A stretch of 64,000 nt of DNA from Mesostigma viride (Eukaryota > Streptophyta > Mesostigmatophyceae > Mesostigmatales > Mesostigmataceae), in assembly GCA_009746045.1 (NCBI GenBank), contig RPFO01000299.1, forward strand, positions 1,079,807 through 1,143,806. The letters are read 5' to 3'. This document shows positions 1 through 12,125 of the stretch, piece by piece. Positions within the stretch are counted from its first letter, which is position 1. Each line of letters begins with the position of its first letter. The notes under the pieces are model-generated. The model was given only the letters and a program-made list of their open reading frames with translations, searched no databases and had not been told where the DNA came from. The position numbers and the translations under genes were made by a program.

Positions 1-627
1 CGCACCGGGCATCCTCCTCAACATTCCGTGATCAAAGTGGGCATGTTTTTGGGTGTCTAGGGTGGCAAAACACATGTCATTTTGGCTCAGCTCTAGCTCA
101 ATTCTCTTTTAGCGTCTACTCAGGTGGCCGGCATCACAGGAAAATCAATAACTTGAGCTACGCTTGTCAGAATGAGCTCAAACTTTGGGGTTGTGTTTCC
201 CCCCACTCAGTGGAATTTTGAATGTATGGATGACCCAATTCGATGTGTTGATGATTTGATTTATTTTTTTTGGCTCAAAAAAGTACCCATTTCACGGGGA
301 AATTAATAACTCAAACAAATGTTATTATTTTGGCCATGTGAATAGCCCAGATTTTTTAGTAGTGGGGGAACTTTGCAGGAATTTATGGGCAGGTCATTTG
401 GATAAGTGGTTTGTCTTGGGCAAAATATCTCATAAGTAGCGTCTTTTTCTATTTTTAGCTCGCCACCGGTGCGTGGTTGGGGGTAGTACCCCCAACAAGT
501 GGTGGTATGAATGTCCAAACATCATATTTATGGTACTCAATCATCATTAGATGGTTCCCAAGTGCATTGGAATTGATATTCATTAAAGTCAGTTTTTCAG
601 GCTTAAATGGTCGACGTGCGAGTCCCC
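1..627 (-). mobile_element. TTAA-type DNA transposon, terminal part of copy 1 (cut by window start)
   Basis: This stretch is the reverse complement of 34188 to about 34797 with few differences, so it is a second copy of the 1.9 kb element there. Its outer end reads CGAGTCCCC and is followed by TTTAAA, close to the TTAA that flanks the other copies. The rest of the element lies outside the window. No transposase is visible, so the copy is presumably non-autonomous. Confidence 0.8.
303..518 (-). CDS. Small 71-codon ORF shared by two TTAA-element copies (hypothetical)
   Basis: An ATG-started ORF of 71 codons that is present at full length in the other copy at 34292-34507. I count nine nucleotide differences between the two, of which five are silent; that is more silent change than expected for non-coding drift, but the number is small. 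The protein has scattered Cys, Tyr and Pro and no signal peptide or membrane segment. I do not recognise it. It may be a conserved non-coding terminal region that happens to be open. Confidence 0.25.
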   Translation of the reverse strand: MDIHTTTCWGYYPQPRTGGELKIEKDATYEIFCPRQTTYPNDLPINSCKVPPLLKNLGYSHGQNNNICLSY

Positions 628-639
628 TTTAAAAAGCCA

Positions 640-712
640 TGCATATGCCCCTTCTCAGGGATATGTGCTACATTTACTCCCAACGGAGTTATGTTCCAAA
701 TTAATTAATTAA
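640..712 (+). repeat. Short 3'-end fragment of an ORF1-only-type retroposon with (TTAA)n tail
   Basis: The segment runs TGTGCTACAT, ACTCCCAACGGAGT, ATGTTCC and then a short ATTAATTAATTA tail. The same order occurs at 24878-24936 (plus) and, inverted, at 3171-3240 and 47066-47200, which marks it as a 5'-truncated retroposon end. ACTCC-CAAC-GGAGT can fold into a 5 bp stem. Target duplications are not clear here. Confidence 0.6.
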
Positions 713-1061
713 TGCCTCTTATTTAATTTCAAGGTACCTCTTATTTAATCTCAGCCCCCGCAGACTTGTCTTTTCCCGGTAAGGGCTAAGTTTTGCAAAA
801 AACCTAAGTCCTAAGTCGAAACCATTTTTTCCTCCTGTTAGTGCTCATCGTTTCTTCTATTGATCAAAGCAAGGCTGTGTCGGCGTCGCATATCGCGTGG
901 GCCGGCGCAGATCTCCTTGGTGCCATATTTGGCTTGACACAATATTTGGCATGCTACAAGAGTATCATATTGACATAAATTTAATTCCGGACACCCCTCG
1001 CACACTCGTCTTCTGCTTGTTGTAAGGGGTTTCTGCTTGTCAACTGTAAGGAGTTAATATT
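713..1061. other. No gene seen
   Basis: AT-rich sequence with several stops in every frame. The first 70 bases resemble 14130-14180 (a repeated flank with TTATTTAATTTC and CCCCCGCAG). Nothing else recognisable. Confidence 0.5.
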
Positions 1062-1860
1062 AATGTACACGTGACTGCGTCACGTGAGCAAGTCCTCAGT
1101 TGGAGGGGACCATGGGATGGAGACGACTCGACGGCAACGTCACCAAGATGCTGCGCAAGGCCCTTAATTAACATCCCCTTTGGTTTGCACATTAGTGATG
1201 AGGATTTGTACGCTGATTTGCCCTATGTTTCCCAAATGAGTAGGCACAGGCGCCTGGGCCTAGCCGGGCTCCTGGCCCGCACAGATCAGGTCGACACATC
1301 AGATCGATTAGCTGGCACCAAGCCCGCCCAGCCTGGGCGATATGTCCTCACCTGGCGTGCCCCAGGCCCCGCGCGCGGCAGGGCCGCCACCCGTGGACTT
1401 TACGTGATAGACTCGGCATGGACATGGGCTACACCAGACGTGACGGGCTCACACCCGGGCAGCCTCCTGGTTTGTCTGTAATATGGAGGCAGATGGTACG
1501 CAACCCCCCCAAGAGGAAGGGGCGTTTTGCTGAGTAGCGTATGTAGTTAGGATTTTATAGACTAGCTAGATAGCTTAGAGTTAGGTAATTAGTTTGATTA
1601 CGCGGCTTCCTCCACCTCCACCCCCCATCAAGGAATATGTGCTACATGATCTCCCCACGGAGGCTATAATTTAATTTAATTTTTAATGGTACGCAAGGAT
1701 AGATGGCAAGTAGTGATGAAGGAGACCACCCCCAAGTTTGTGGGGGCTACTAAGTCCGCGTGTGACCGCGTATGGCATTCATAGCGATTCGGGCCGCGGT
1801 GCATGCCCACAACCCTGTAACTAGGACCTAGATAGCTTACACCATCCATTCCATCCCATT
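1062..1860 (+). pseudogene. LINE-1 3'-terminal fragment, rearranged, with its last 50 bases inverted at the front
   Basis: From about 1113 to 1860 the plus strand matches the C-terminal end of the LINE-1 ORF2 and its 3' UTR (antisense of 41580 to about 42100), including the peptide LYADLPYVS and the RRLGLAG motif typical of LINE C-termini. Bases 1062-1112 match the extreme 3' end of LINE-1 but in the opposite orientation, so the end of the element has been inverted and moved upstream. A foreign 182 bp insertion interrupts it at 1504. The reading frame is broken. Confidence 0.8.
1504..1685 (+). mobile_element. 5'-truncated LINE-2 insertion with 11 bp target duplication
   Basis: The insert begins in the ORF end and 3' UTR of LINE-2 (compare the antisense of 48215-48385) and ends with a (TTTAA)n-type tail. 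It is flanked by a perfect direct repeat ATGGTACGCAA at 1493-1503 and 1686-1696. Removing insert and one repeat restores the LINE-1 sequence. This is the classic signature of target-primed reverse transcription. Confidence 0.9.
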
Positions 1861-1867
1861 GGAATGG

Positions 1868-3140
1868 ATGGTACTGAAGGATGCCGACAGGATTGTACTG
1901 AAGGATGCCGACAAGATGTAAGCAGAAGAGCAGGCCGCTATGTCGCACCGGGACGATCGACTTCCTGGCAGTCTTCGACGCCAGGGGCAGTCGCCAGCAG
2001 TTACACGCCATTCCGCCCCCGGGTGATTTTTCAGTGAAATCATCCTCCGCGGTATCGCTGCCAAGTACAGTCTGGCTGCCCACACCCTCCCCTCCTTGCC
2101 TCCGCGCCGACAGCTTGCTATCCACCGCCACGCACCGACAGTGGTCGCCGCTAGGCAGATGCTCCGCCGCAACAGGGACCCGACCGCCAAGCCAGGCTGG
2201 GCTGCAAGCGGCTCTGCGGGTCGCCCACGAGCAGGCCGAGAAGGCAGACGCTCAGCAGATGGTGAAGGACCTGCGCAGCTGCCAGCAGAAGCACGACGGC
2301 AAGGGGGCCTGGTTCTGGTACAAGCGCCTCGGGCACGCGGACGGCCTCGGCCGGCCCCACCACCACGATGTTTCCGGCGCACCGGCCAAGCGGCTTCGTA
2401 CCTGGGCCGCGGCCACTGCCGAGGTCGTGGGGACCGCAGCTGCGCCGCCCCCGCCCCCTGCTCCCAGCCGCCGCCGCCCGCCCGGCTGCCCTGGCCGGCG
2501 GCCCTGCCGGGCCCCCGGCCCCGCCCAGGTCAGCGGCGGACTACCAAGTCCCCCCGCTGATCGGCCCGCTTGGCGACCCGTTTGACATGCCTAGCTCCTT
2601 TCACCTCCCGCGAGGTCACGGAGGCGGTAGTATAGCGTCTGCGTTACGACGCCGCCACCGGCTCCGACGAGATTCCGGCCGCGGTTGTGAAACTTGCAGC
2701 CGAGTTCGAGGACACTGGGGTCATGCTGCTCTTCCGGGATATCTGCAACCGTATTCTGCTGTCGTCGCAACCGCCTCCAGCGGCCTGGCAACACAGTTTT
2801 CGCACGATGCTGTACAAGAACAAGGGGTCGCCAGCCGACCCCGGTAACTACAGAGGGCCGGTATGCATCCAAAGTGACCCCCTCGAGCTTCTCATGCGGC
2901 TCATCCTGAACCGCCTGCGCACGGGCACCTCTGAACCGCCCTGAACGGTCACCTCAGCGATGAGACTCGGCATGGCTTCCGTTCCGGTCGCAACACAGTA
3001 CAGGCGCTCTTCGCTACTCGCCGCCTTGTGGAAGAACTGCAACGCCTTCAGCCTGGTGAGTCCCCTCTGCACCTTGTGCTGATGGACTTCATCAAAGCCT
3101 TCGATTCGGTTTTCTGGCATGCGCTATGGGACATCTAGCC
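1868..3140 (+). pseudogene. LINE ORF2 fragment (linker and N-terminal reverse transcriptase)
   Basis: Several frames on the plus strand together match the LINE-1 protein between endonuclease and RT: an LPPRR-type stretch near 2090, an Ala/Gln-rich helix near 2215-2330, a Pro-rich linker, then MLYKNKGS (about 2809), NRLR, FRSGRNT and DFIKAFDSV (about 3085). The fragment stops just after the first RT aspartate motif. Frame changes occur near 2590 and 2860. It has neither the YADD block nor a 3' tail, so it is a doubly truncated relic. A 22 bp segment containing GGATGCCGACA is tandemly duplicated at its left edge (1870-1920). Confidence 0.75.
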
Positions 3141-3328
3141 GCATTCCATAGGTACATAAAGCGCCTAGTAATTAATTAATTAATTAATTAATTAATTAGG
3201 AACATAACTCGGTTGGGAGTACAGATCTGTGGCACTGTCATAGCCCTTGAGAATGGGCAGATGGCCTATAATACATTCTAGGCTACTTCCTGCAAGGGTG
3301 GGAATGTAAGCTACCCTTGCTCTAGGTG

Positions 3329-5084
3329 TCCAAAAACCAAATGTCCTCATTTGAGGACATAGTCCTCGTTTGAGACGGGGGGGGTCAGGGGCGCGGTTTT
3401 GGCGCCAAATTTGGTCCTAGGGTCACTTGGTGGGTTTTGGCGCGAAACTGGGATAGGTACTGAGCGCGCCAAGCCCCTGGGGTCGACAGGGGTCGACCGT
3501 ACCTGGAAAATATGAGGCGACGAAAAGTACCTACAATAGCAAGAACATCGCAATGCAATCGAGTGTTTTGTCGAGTGGCGGCTATGGGGTCGTGCCAGTT
3601 CCGAGGCTTGCCTGAATGTTATAGGGCATTATTTTGCCCCGGACGAAGACAGCATTTTAGATCGTCATCTAGTGATTTCGAAGATGCTATTCTTCACGTG
3701 CAGGTGCTTTGTATATGTCGAAAATTTTGTTCATGAACGGATTTTGGCATTGTTGAAGAAAATCTGAGAGCTACGTAGATCGCATGATAGGTCAGTTCGC
3801 AGTTCGGTTTTACAATTTCTTTTTCCGCCCAGGCGCTGCGGATATCGCGAGTATGGGTTATGGTACGCTTCTGGGCTTATGGGCGACATGGGGAGAAGAG
3901 GGACCTGGGCAGTTGCATGCGTCAAAGAGTCTCTATTTTTTCGTCGTGATGTCGCAGTCGCGCCTGGCGAAAACCAGGGCGAGCGCGAGCCATATTTTTC
4001 TTTTGCCGCAAGGCTTGGTGCTTCCCACGCGTCACCGTCCTTTAATATATATTTCTTGAGCTGGCCCGCGCAGCTGGCGGCCTGGGCGCACGTAAAGAAC
4101 AAGGATCCGGCTGTCATTCTCAACCGCATCCTTCTAAGTAAGCGTGTTAAGCGGATTGTAACCTATAACTCCCGCAGACGTGATAATTCCGGTTGCTTTC
4201 AATGCCCAACTTCGTGGTTTTGATTACGTTTATGTCCGGGGGATAACGGAAGTTTGCTGGGCGGTACTTTCTTTTCCCGTTGCGTCACTGAAAAGGTAAA
4301 CGGCCTTGCGTTATCAAAACAGCAGCAAGTAGAAGTCGCTGTGCTTAATTGCGATGTGGTAGTTTGATTCATCACATATACTGCCTTGTTGCTGAGAAGT
4401 TTTTCAAGGCTTGCTGGTATGTTGCCCATATGTTTCTAATGCTTCAACTCATGTCCAAGTGATCAAGACTGGCTTGGAAACTTGAGCTTGTCATGTTTAC
4501 ATTGTGCTTGTGTTACAACTTGTGCCTCTTTGCAGTATATGTTTCATATATAACGTAAGGGCTCAGCATCATGGTTTAGCACCGTGGTGGCAGCCGAGCC
4601 TCTACTAACGATCATGGACCTAACCTTGGCCAGTATTTGCTTCATATTTCACTCTTTGGACTGAGCTAGCTTTACACCTGCTGTTTGGCCTGCACCAGGG
4701 TCCCTGGCTGCCAGTTCATTTTGTGCCCCCCCCCTGGCAGGCTGCAGGGTCTAGGACTGCGAGGGTGTAACATAGACATGTTGTGGGCACCATGGGTGCA
4801 TTTTCAGGACCAGCCATGACCTGGCCATGCCTTCTTTCTTGGCATATTGTTGACTTGAGTGCTATTTGGTCACTCGCGTAGCGACCCCCTTGCATTCATA
4901 AATCGTAAACAATTATACAATGAGCATATTTCATGGATGTTAAGCATTGCAACTCTTGAACATATCATAAATGAACATGGTTCCATGCCGTACCCGTGGA
5001 TGTGTTGACATGTGTTAGTTATTACAAATGGTATCCATGCTAGAAAATGTCCTCATTTGAGGACATTTTCTTGGTGATTAGACA
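3329..5084. mobile_element. 1.76 kb non-coding element with 20 bp palindromes near both ends
   Basis: Comparison with copy B (near 14860) shows that the retroposon 3' UTR is interrupted here: TAGGTG occurs at 3323-3328 and again at 5085-5090, leaving an insert of 1756 bp. Each end holds the palindrome ATGTCCTCATTTGAGGACAT (about 3340 and 5047) inside an imperfect inverted repeat. The interior has only short overlapping ORFs. Probably a non-autonomous DNA transposon; the superfamily is unclear because the duplication is about 6 bp and the termini are weakly matched. Confidence 0.6.
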
Positions 5085-6382
5085 TAGGTGCACCAGGGCA
5101 CCTGCACCCTCATGATCTATCACGCTATGCCCAGCTATAAGGGGGAGCATGTCATGTGGGGGAAGATCATCATGGCTATACAAGAGCTAGGGCATGGCTT
5201 CTCGACAGAGAGCATCTCTCTGCATGGCATAGCATGGCTAAATTCTTAATGCAACATCCATGGGGGTCCAATTATAGGCAGGGCTTGGCTAAATTCTGAA
5301 GGCATCATCCATGGGGGCCATTATGGGCGCACATGCGCGTGGGCCACAGCAGGCTAGGCTAAGCCTGACTAATCTACACTACTGGTATATATTCCCTAGT
5401 CTGAGGTGGCAGGAGGGGCCTGCCAGGGCTTGTGGTCAACGTGGATGACCGCCCCCCTCCAGTATACCGGCTTCCCCCTTGCGCTCTGCCGGAGCTGAAG
5501 GTAGGTCGGCCATAGCTCGCGTCGCCGCTGTTGCTGGGCCAGGGTCAAGTCGTCGTCCAGCGTGAAGCGAGTCTTCGAGAGCTTCTTGCGGCATTTATGG
5601 AACGCCAGCTTGTCCGCCATGTACTTAAAGGTGAGGAGCACGGGTGCCGGGCCAGCCTTCGGCCCCGCGCGCGGGGGAGGCGGACAGCCGACATGTCCAG
5701 CTCACCAGTGAGTAGCATGGGGGCAAAAATGGCGCGCTTAAATGCCTCAAGAAGGCTCGTGGAGGTCTCACCTGCCGGCCGTGGTCGAAGTGCTTGACGA
5801 TGACATTGTGGCTGCGCCTGGCGATGTCGGCTTCCTCGCGAAGGTCGAGGGCTTGTTGCTTGAGTTGTGCCGTGATGGTGGAGGTGGTGGAGGTGGTGTG
5901 ATATGCTTAAGCAAGTCCACCCAGGTGGAGGGAGCATCGCCGGCCGGGCCAGCAGGCGCCGGCTGGGCGGCGATGTCCTTCACCACCTGGGCGGTGAGGC
6001 CGGCGGTGTCATGCAAGCTCTCAAGGGCGGTGGCGGTGGCTTGAAGGCGTTGGTCCAGGTCGAGGAGCTGGGCTTTGATGTCGGCAGTCGGGAGGCGGAA
6101 ATGGCAGTGGAGGTGGAGGCGGCGGCGGTGGAAAGGTGAGGAAGTTCAGCAGTCAGCGTGCCACCCATTGCTGCTACGTCGGCAGCAAGGGGGGTCACGT
6201 GCTGCTGGAAGGCTTCGTGAGGATGGAACGGAGTGCGGGGGCGGAGATGGATGGAGCCCAGATCTCGCCGTCAGAGCGCTGGAGAAGGGAGTTGAGGATG
6301 GCGTGCTGGAGTTGGGGGCGGGGGCAGCCGAACAGCATGCTGATGTTGTTCCAGCGGCTGCCGTTGCTGCAGAGGAGGCGAT

Positions 6383-7111
6383 TGTAACAGTATTTTCTGA
6401 CAGTGTGTATACTGTTACATCCAAGTGGACGCGAACTTGTAGTTCAGCGTTCAGTGTAAATGGCTGAGTCCTTTGTACGGCCAAAGTGTTATGATTCCTG
6501 GCCTGACTGGACTTTTTGGGACTTATATGCGGAGTGCCCTTTCGATGGTTCTTTGTGTTGGGCCCTGGACGGTACGGGACAGTACCTTGGAATCTATGTG
6601 TAATCTGACTGATGTCAGTTAGTATCTTTCGTAAGTTAGGGGTGTAAAGCATACAGAGAGAGAACCTTACCGGTTCGTCTGCGTTCTGATTGGCTGAGAC
6701 CTGTAGGATTGCGTTGGACTCCTCTGTGTCGGCGGGGACATAAGCTTTGCCTGTTTGTCACCACAGCCATCACGCGGATACCCCCAAGTATGTGAAGTTA
6801 TTTCTAATAACCAAACATGCTCACTTCAGGCCCTGTTATTGGACAGCCATATCCGATAGACAGGAAGTCTTGTGTCTGTATGAACAAGCAGAGAGACGCC
6901 CGACCAAAAGGGGACCACCGCTCTTTACCGCGTAAGTACCGTCTCGTAGGAATGGCCTCTAGACGGGAAACGACCACCCTCTACGATTCCTGGAGAGTGC
7001 TAGGAATCTCCCCTGTCTCTTGGGGTTTGATAAGTCCGTTCTGTCTTAATGACAGGAGGTAAAAGATCTGTGCATTTAGTGGAGCAGAGACCACCATTTT
7101 ATTCTGTTACA
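6383..7111 (+). repeat. 5' LTR of the LARD-like element
   Basis: 729 bp, with terminal TGTAAC/GTTACA inverted repeat. It differs from the right LTR by a few substitutions, a 4 bp indel and single-base indels. Confidence 0.9.
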
Positions 7112-7128
7112 TTGGTAATCGGAGGTTT
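7112..7128 (+). promoter_or_regulatory. Primer-binding site of the LARD-like element
   Basis: TTGGTAATCGGAGG directly follows the LTR and resembles the initiator-Met tRNA primer site of plant Gypsy elements (TGGTATCAGAGC). The chromovirus at 25.3 kb has nearly the same site. Confidence 0.6.
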
Positions 7129-9069
7129 GACCTCTGAACAGACTTATCAAAGCATGGGACGAGTTTCCGTGTACTGACTCTTTCAGTATACATCAACCAT
7201 TTCCGCCTACCAACGTTTTTTCTACCGAGGGAAGAACAAGAACGATAGCATTCGTCCTGGTTGAGACATTTAGAAGAAAGCTTTCTATCTAGCTCAGCGG
7301 CCAGTCACCTGGCGGTTTCACTAACCCTGCTGAACTGTATAGAGTGCATTCTTCACTGGGCAGCGAATTTCTTTTTGCAGTCTTTGTTGCGGAATAGGCT
7401 ATGCGTCTGGCATGGGACGTTCTCACGAACAAGCCGAGCCAGACCACATTTTCCTGAGCCCAAGCTAACGCACCAGACCAGCCAACTCAAGTGATTCTGC
7501 TGCTGTCGCCTATTCGACCCTGTGTCAATCTGCCCGACCCGCTGAAACGGCAATGAGCTCTACACGACAACAACAATCAGCCGACACAGTGTGGTGGTGG
7601 CAACGAGTTCTTCCAGTCGCGACAATGCCTTCTTTTTCAACGACTGCATCTGCCAGTTTTAGTGACAACATCTTCATGTTTCGGCAACAACCTTTCGCTC
7701 TAGCGCCGCCGTTTGGCTGTAGCAGCGACTTCTGGTTGTGGCGACAGCGTCGTCTGCTGCAACAGCATCTGCTAGGCCAACATCTTGAAAAGCAGGTGGG
7801 CACCTGGTGATCTCTTTTAGTTGCAGAAGAGATGCCTAGGGGAGGAGACATTTTTCTTTCTGTTCACCATCATGATGCTAGAATGGAGAAGACCCAGTCC
7901 TGTAAGCAGTTTGGAGGAAGGTCTTTTCCCTGTTCTAGTCATGGCTTGTAAAAAGGGTGACAGTCCCATGTCTGTGCTGTCATACTGCTGACACCTTGAC
8001 GGTGTTGTGCCTAACACCTGCGTGCCTATATAGTCAGGGAGTGCTGGCTTCTTCCCCCATAGGTTGGGAGGAGAACAACCTAGTTGTTCCCATCATTACA
8101 TTATTCCATGCCTGTGATGCTGTTTTAGCATTGCTGTGTGAGTCTGAGCTTTTAGCACTCACCATAGGCTTGCGTGGAGTTAATGTTTTGATTGGTGCCT
8201 GTCACTGCCCTTAGTATAGTGTATACCTGGTACATTGTAGTAGGGTCTCACCCACCGTAAAAATTTTCTGGGAGGGTCTGTTTCTGGATCTGACCTGACA
8301 CCTTGTGCATGGTTCTGGCACGTACCATGCAGCACACAGCCAGATAGTTAGTAATAGAAAGGCTATCTATTCCAGGATGGTTTTGATAGTCAGTAGTTTA
8401 TTTAGAATACAACCAGGACTTGGGTCAGCCAGCATTCAATGTTATTTCTTGGTGCAGGCTGAAACTTGTACCCCTGTCCTGGGTAGTCACGGACACTTGT
8501 ATTATCTATGGATGGTGTGCTCTATTGCATCTATGGCTGTAGATGTGATAGAGTACTGCACTCTATTGATAGTATGAGGTGCACCTCTTCAGTTGCATAG
8601 ACATCTTGCAACAGCCTGTAGGTAGCTACTGCGGTGCCTCTTTTGAGTGCATGCTTCTGCAGTGCCTCCTTGGGTGCATCCCTGCCATGTTCTCTGGTCT
8701 TGCTCACATAGGTGCCTTGATTGCGTGAACTAGCTATTTTGTTCACTGCTGAGAACATTGTAATGGGCAGGGTCAAGTCTTTTCTTCTTTTTTTAGTAGA
8801 AAGGATGCTTGTTCACTGGGTCCCATAAGGAGTATGGTCATCAAGTTCGCTGCATATAGGACGTACTTTACGTCTGCCCTTGATGACTCAGGTTGGCAAT
8901 AGTGCCTTTGAGCAATCTGCTGTAGTCATAGTTTTATAGCTGGCTTGTCCTAGACACGTGGGCTGTTACGTGTTGTCACCCCGTGTCTTGGTTATGACCT
9001 GCTGCTTAGGGGAGCCACTAACAGTCTCCCTGTCACCTGATTTAGGCCATACAGTATTATATAGTATTA

Positions 9070-9378
9070 TAGGCCACCTGTTGGGAGAAACAGTTTGTTT
9101 GTCTCCTGACCCTGCCAAGGTTGCCTGTACTGTTTAGTTCTAGTTTTAGGTCGCCTGTTGGGAGACGCCAGCTTTGTTTGTCTCCTAACCCTGCCAAGGC
9201 CGCCTATATTCTGCAGTACTAGTTAGGGCTGCCTGTTGGGAGAAGTTAGTTTGTTTGTCTCCTAACCCTGCCAAGGCTGCCGGTATTTTCTGTACCAGTT
9301 TTGGGCTGCCTGTTGGGAGAAAATAATTTGCTTCTCTCCTAACCCTGCCAGGGCTGCCTGTAGATTCCAAGTGCCTAA
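9070..9378 (+). repeat. Four tandem units of about 77 bp
   Basis: CCTGTTGGGAG recurs at about 9077, 9154, 9232 and 9309, each followed by a T/G-rich stretch, TCTCCTAACCCTGCCA and AGGCTGCCTG. The units lie inside the non-coding interior of the LARD-like element. Confidence 0.85.
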
Positions 9379-9939
9379 CTCTTACGTCAGTCACTCAGGT
9401 TTACATCTTTCTTGTGGCCATTGGGATGGTGTAGACGTTGTGCTTATCATGGATGACGTCTATACAGTTGCCCCTGGTTGCCTTATTATGGAAAGATGTA
9501 CAGTTGGTTGATAGATGCGTGACAGTTGTTTTTCAGTCATGAAAGCAGTCACTAGCATGCATCTGTCCCAGTGTTGGATATACCAGAATCCCCACGTGGT
9601 TTTGGTTGTTTGCAGTCTTATAAGAGCTTGCCTGAGGGTAAATGATGTGCCAGTACGCCATGGCTGAGTTTTACTTATTTTGCTTTTTCCTCAGTGACCT
9701 GGACTTCAATCACTTGGGCTTTCTCTGCATGTAAGCCTTTCTTGTTAGCTGTCTGCTGACAACTGATGAAGTTCATATGGTCAGAAATAGTGGGAGTCAT
9801 ACTTCTCATGTGATTCCCTGTTTTCAAGCTCTCTCTCTCTCCGCGTGCAGTCTGTGACTCCAGTGCACCAGGTATACAGACTGTGTGCATACCTAGAGTA
9901 CTCATCTTCTTCAGTTCTCACCGTTATGAGAGCTTTGAG

Positions 9940-10040
9940 TATTCGCAGGCCTATGGAGTGGCCGAATGGTGTGCATCTTTTGGAGCAGTGGACATCATGA
10001 ACAGAGTTGCTAGGGTGTGTCAAGGACGTTTTGTGGCTAT
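9940..10040 (+). pseudogene. Relic of a Gypsy integrase motif
   Basis: A short open stretch reads YGVAEWCASFGAVD and then MNR, parallel to the integrase of the chromovirus (31400-31460; GVAYRCASTGAVERMNR). The catalytic glutamate position is changed and the flanks are not open. It suggests that the interior descends from a Gypsy pol. Confidence 0.45.
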
Positions 10041-11633
10041 CATAACAGGGATGCAGACGAGCATTCATTAAGTGTGGAGTTTACCGGTGACTCTTGTTGC
10101 TCTAACTCCTCACTGCTTGTCAATTGCTTGCCTTTGTTATTGATCCTTGTCACTGTCCTCTTGACCCCCTTCTGATCTTTCCTTGCTTGCTAATCCTTGT
10201 CTTGGGAAGCTCTCACCTCTCACCTCTGTTCATTTCTTTGTCTATCTTGCTGCCTCCCATGAGTGGACTTTGTGGTATCCTCTCATGTCTGTCTGAGAGC
10301 CTCTCTCTGATAGAGTTTTAATTGGGTACAACAGTATGCTGGCATCTGTACCCTGAGTGCCTACTCACTCACCTTCAGTTGTACATGATGCAAGGGGTCT
10401 TGCTACAGCTCTTGAGTATTTCTCTATGCTGACGGACCCTTCCGCCCTTGAGCTGCCCACAGTACAACAGCGTTCTGGATCAATGGACAATTTTTGTACC
10501 TAGGATGGGTTGTGATACTGTTGCTGAGAGTCTTAACCTAGGAGCTGTGAGCTCTCTTTGTGTTGACCTCGTCAGCCTTACCCGCTGCTTGACATCAATC
10601 TGCAACCTTATGGCTGTCAAGGATTAATCCATGTTGTGTGGTCTCACAGGAACATCTTATGGAGGGAGCCTGTCTGACCTTGTTGTCTTGTGGGTTTGAG
10701 ATGCCCTCACCCCTACACCTTGACAGGGTTGGCTGGCCCCATCCCCCTCCCTGTGACTAACCCATGACTGTCCTGTGACCACGCCGTTGGCAGATTGTTG
10801 GCAGTATGCCTGCTGATTGCATCCAGTTAATCAGTGGCAGATTTGGGAACGAGTTTGTCTGCTGGTGGTATCCAGTTCACCATGCATGCAGAGGCAGTAC
10901 CTCTGTTTGGCCAGTGCCTTCTGGTTGTTTCCAGTTTACCCGAGGCGGCCAGATGAATGAATACGCTTACGTGCTGGTTGTCTCCAGTTTACCAGCTGTT
11001 GAGTAATTGGACCATGGCTCTGCATGATCCATGATGTGTTGAATTGCCTTGGTCTAAGGTGTCACTCACTCTTGGCACTGCGTGATGCATCGAGCCTTGA
11101 TGATGGTCGCGGTCTTGGGTGACCTGAGTCGTTCCAAGATCGTTGGTTGCTCTCACCATTCCAGTTGAGAGAGACTGATGCGTGTGCCTTGTTCATTTAG
11201 GGCCACTTGTTTGTGGGTTGAGATGTGGCCGCAGGCTTTCCCTCACCCTAGCCCCCTGCGTCTTGTCTTAGAGGGGAGGAGATCTATGAGGTCTATGGCA
11301 GATGGACATCACTATTTGCCTATGAAACTGATTGGGATTTTCAGTTTCTTCTTTTGTTACCTCATAGATCCCATTCTGTCCTGGTGACCTGTGCCTTCAT
11401 GGCAGACTTGCTGTGGTCACCTGACTGAGGGCCATTTCTGTCTTTCAGTTCTTAGAGGACATTTCTGTCTTTCAGTTCTGGGCCTCTGGTATACATTAAA
11501 GCTGTGGTCAGCGTGCTTTGGTCAGCAAGTTATGCTTCCAGTGGTTGACATGCATCCGGAGTCTTCCTGCTGCAGTTTTCCTTCTTGGAGCCGATCCAGT
11601 GTTTGACATGCAATCCAGTATGTGGATCTTGGA

Positions 11634-11735
11634 TGGAGAATCTGGAGTGGCCAGATTTGCATGGGATGGAAAATCTGGAGTGGCCAGATTTGGATGGGTT
11701 GGAGAATCTGGGGTGGCCAGATTTTGGAGATCAGT
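11634..11735 (+). repeat. Three tandem units of 33 bp
   Basis: AATCTGGAGTGGCCAGATTT recurs at 11639, 11672 and 11705. Each unit holds a short inverted repeat (AATCTGG and CCAGATT) that can form a hairpin. Confidence 0.85.
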
Positions 11736-12014
11736 TTTTACTGACTACGTGCTTGCACTGATCCAGTTGTGGGAGACCTTGTCTTGGACGCGTGGACTTG
11801 GGTGCAGTCTATACCTACTTTCTATGGATCCAGTTTGGGATGTGCAGCTAGATATGGCACAGTCTTTGTTGCCAGTGGGATAGGCAGAGAGAATCTGTTA
11901 TGATGCTTACTGTGATGGGCATGGCGGATTCCATGAGTGAGCCCTCTCAACACTGTGGTTCCTCATTCTCTGCTTGTGTGTCTTTTGAGGCCATACTTGC
12001 CTTTCTTAAGAAGA

Positions 12015-12125
12015 CACTTCCTGTACCAGCAGATCCAGTTCCAGTTCTTTTTCCAATTCCAGATCTGCTTCCAGTTGCTATTTCCAGTTCCAGTTCCAAG
12101 TTCCAGTTCCAGTCCTGTTTCCAGA
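12015..12125 (+). repeat. CCAGTT-rich degenerate microsatellite
   Basis: CCAGTT or TTCCAG is repeated about ten times with interruptions. The same hexamer is scattered through 10800-11000. Confidence 0.7.

Noticed and set aside
3329-5084. Helitron
   Set aside because: A 6 bp duplication is present and there is no CTRR end with a hairpin, and Helitrons do not duplicate the target.
9070-9378. CRISPR-like array
   Set aside because: The 77 bp units are contiguous tandem repeats without unique spacers, in a eukaryotic LTR element.
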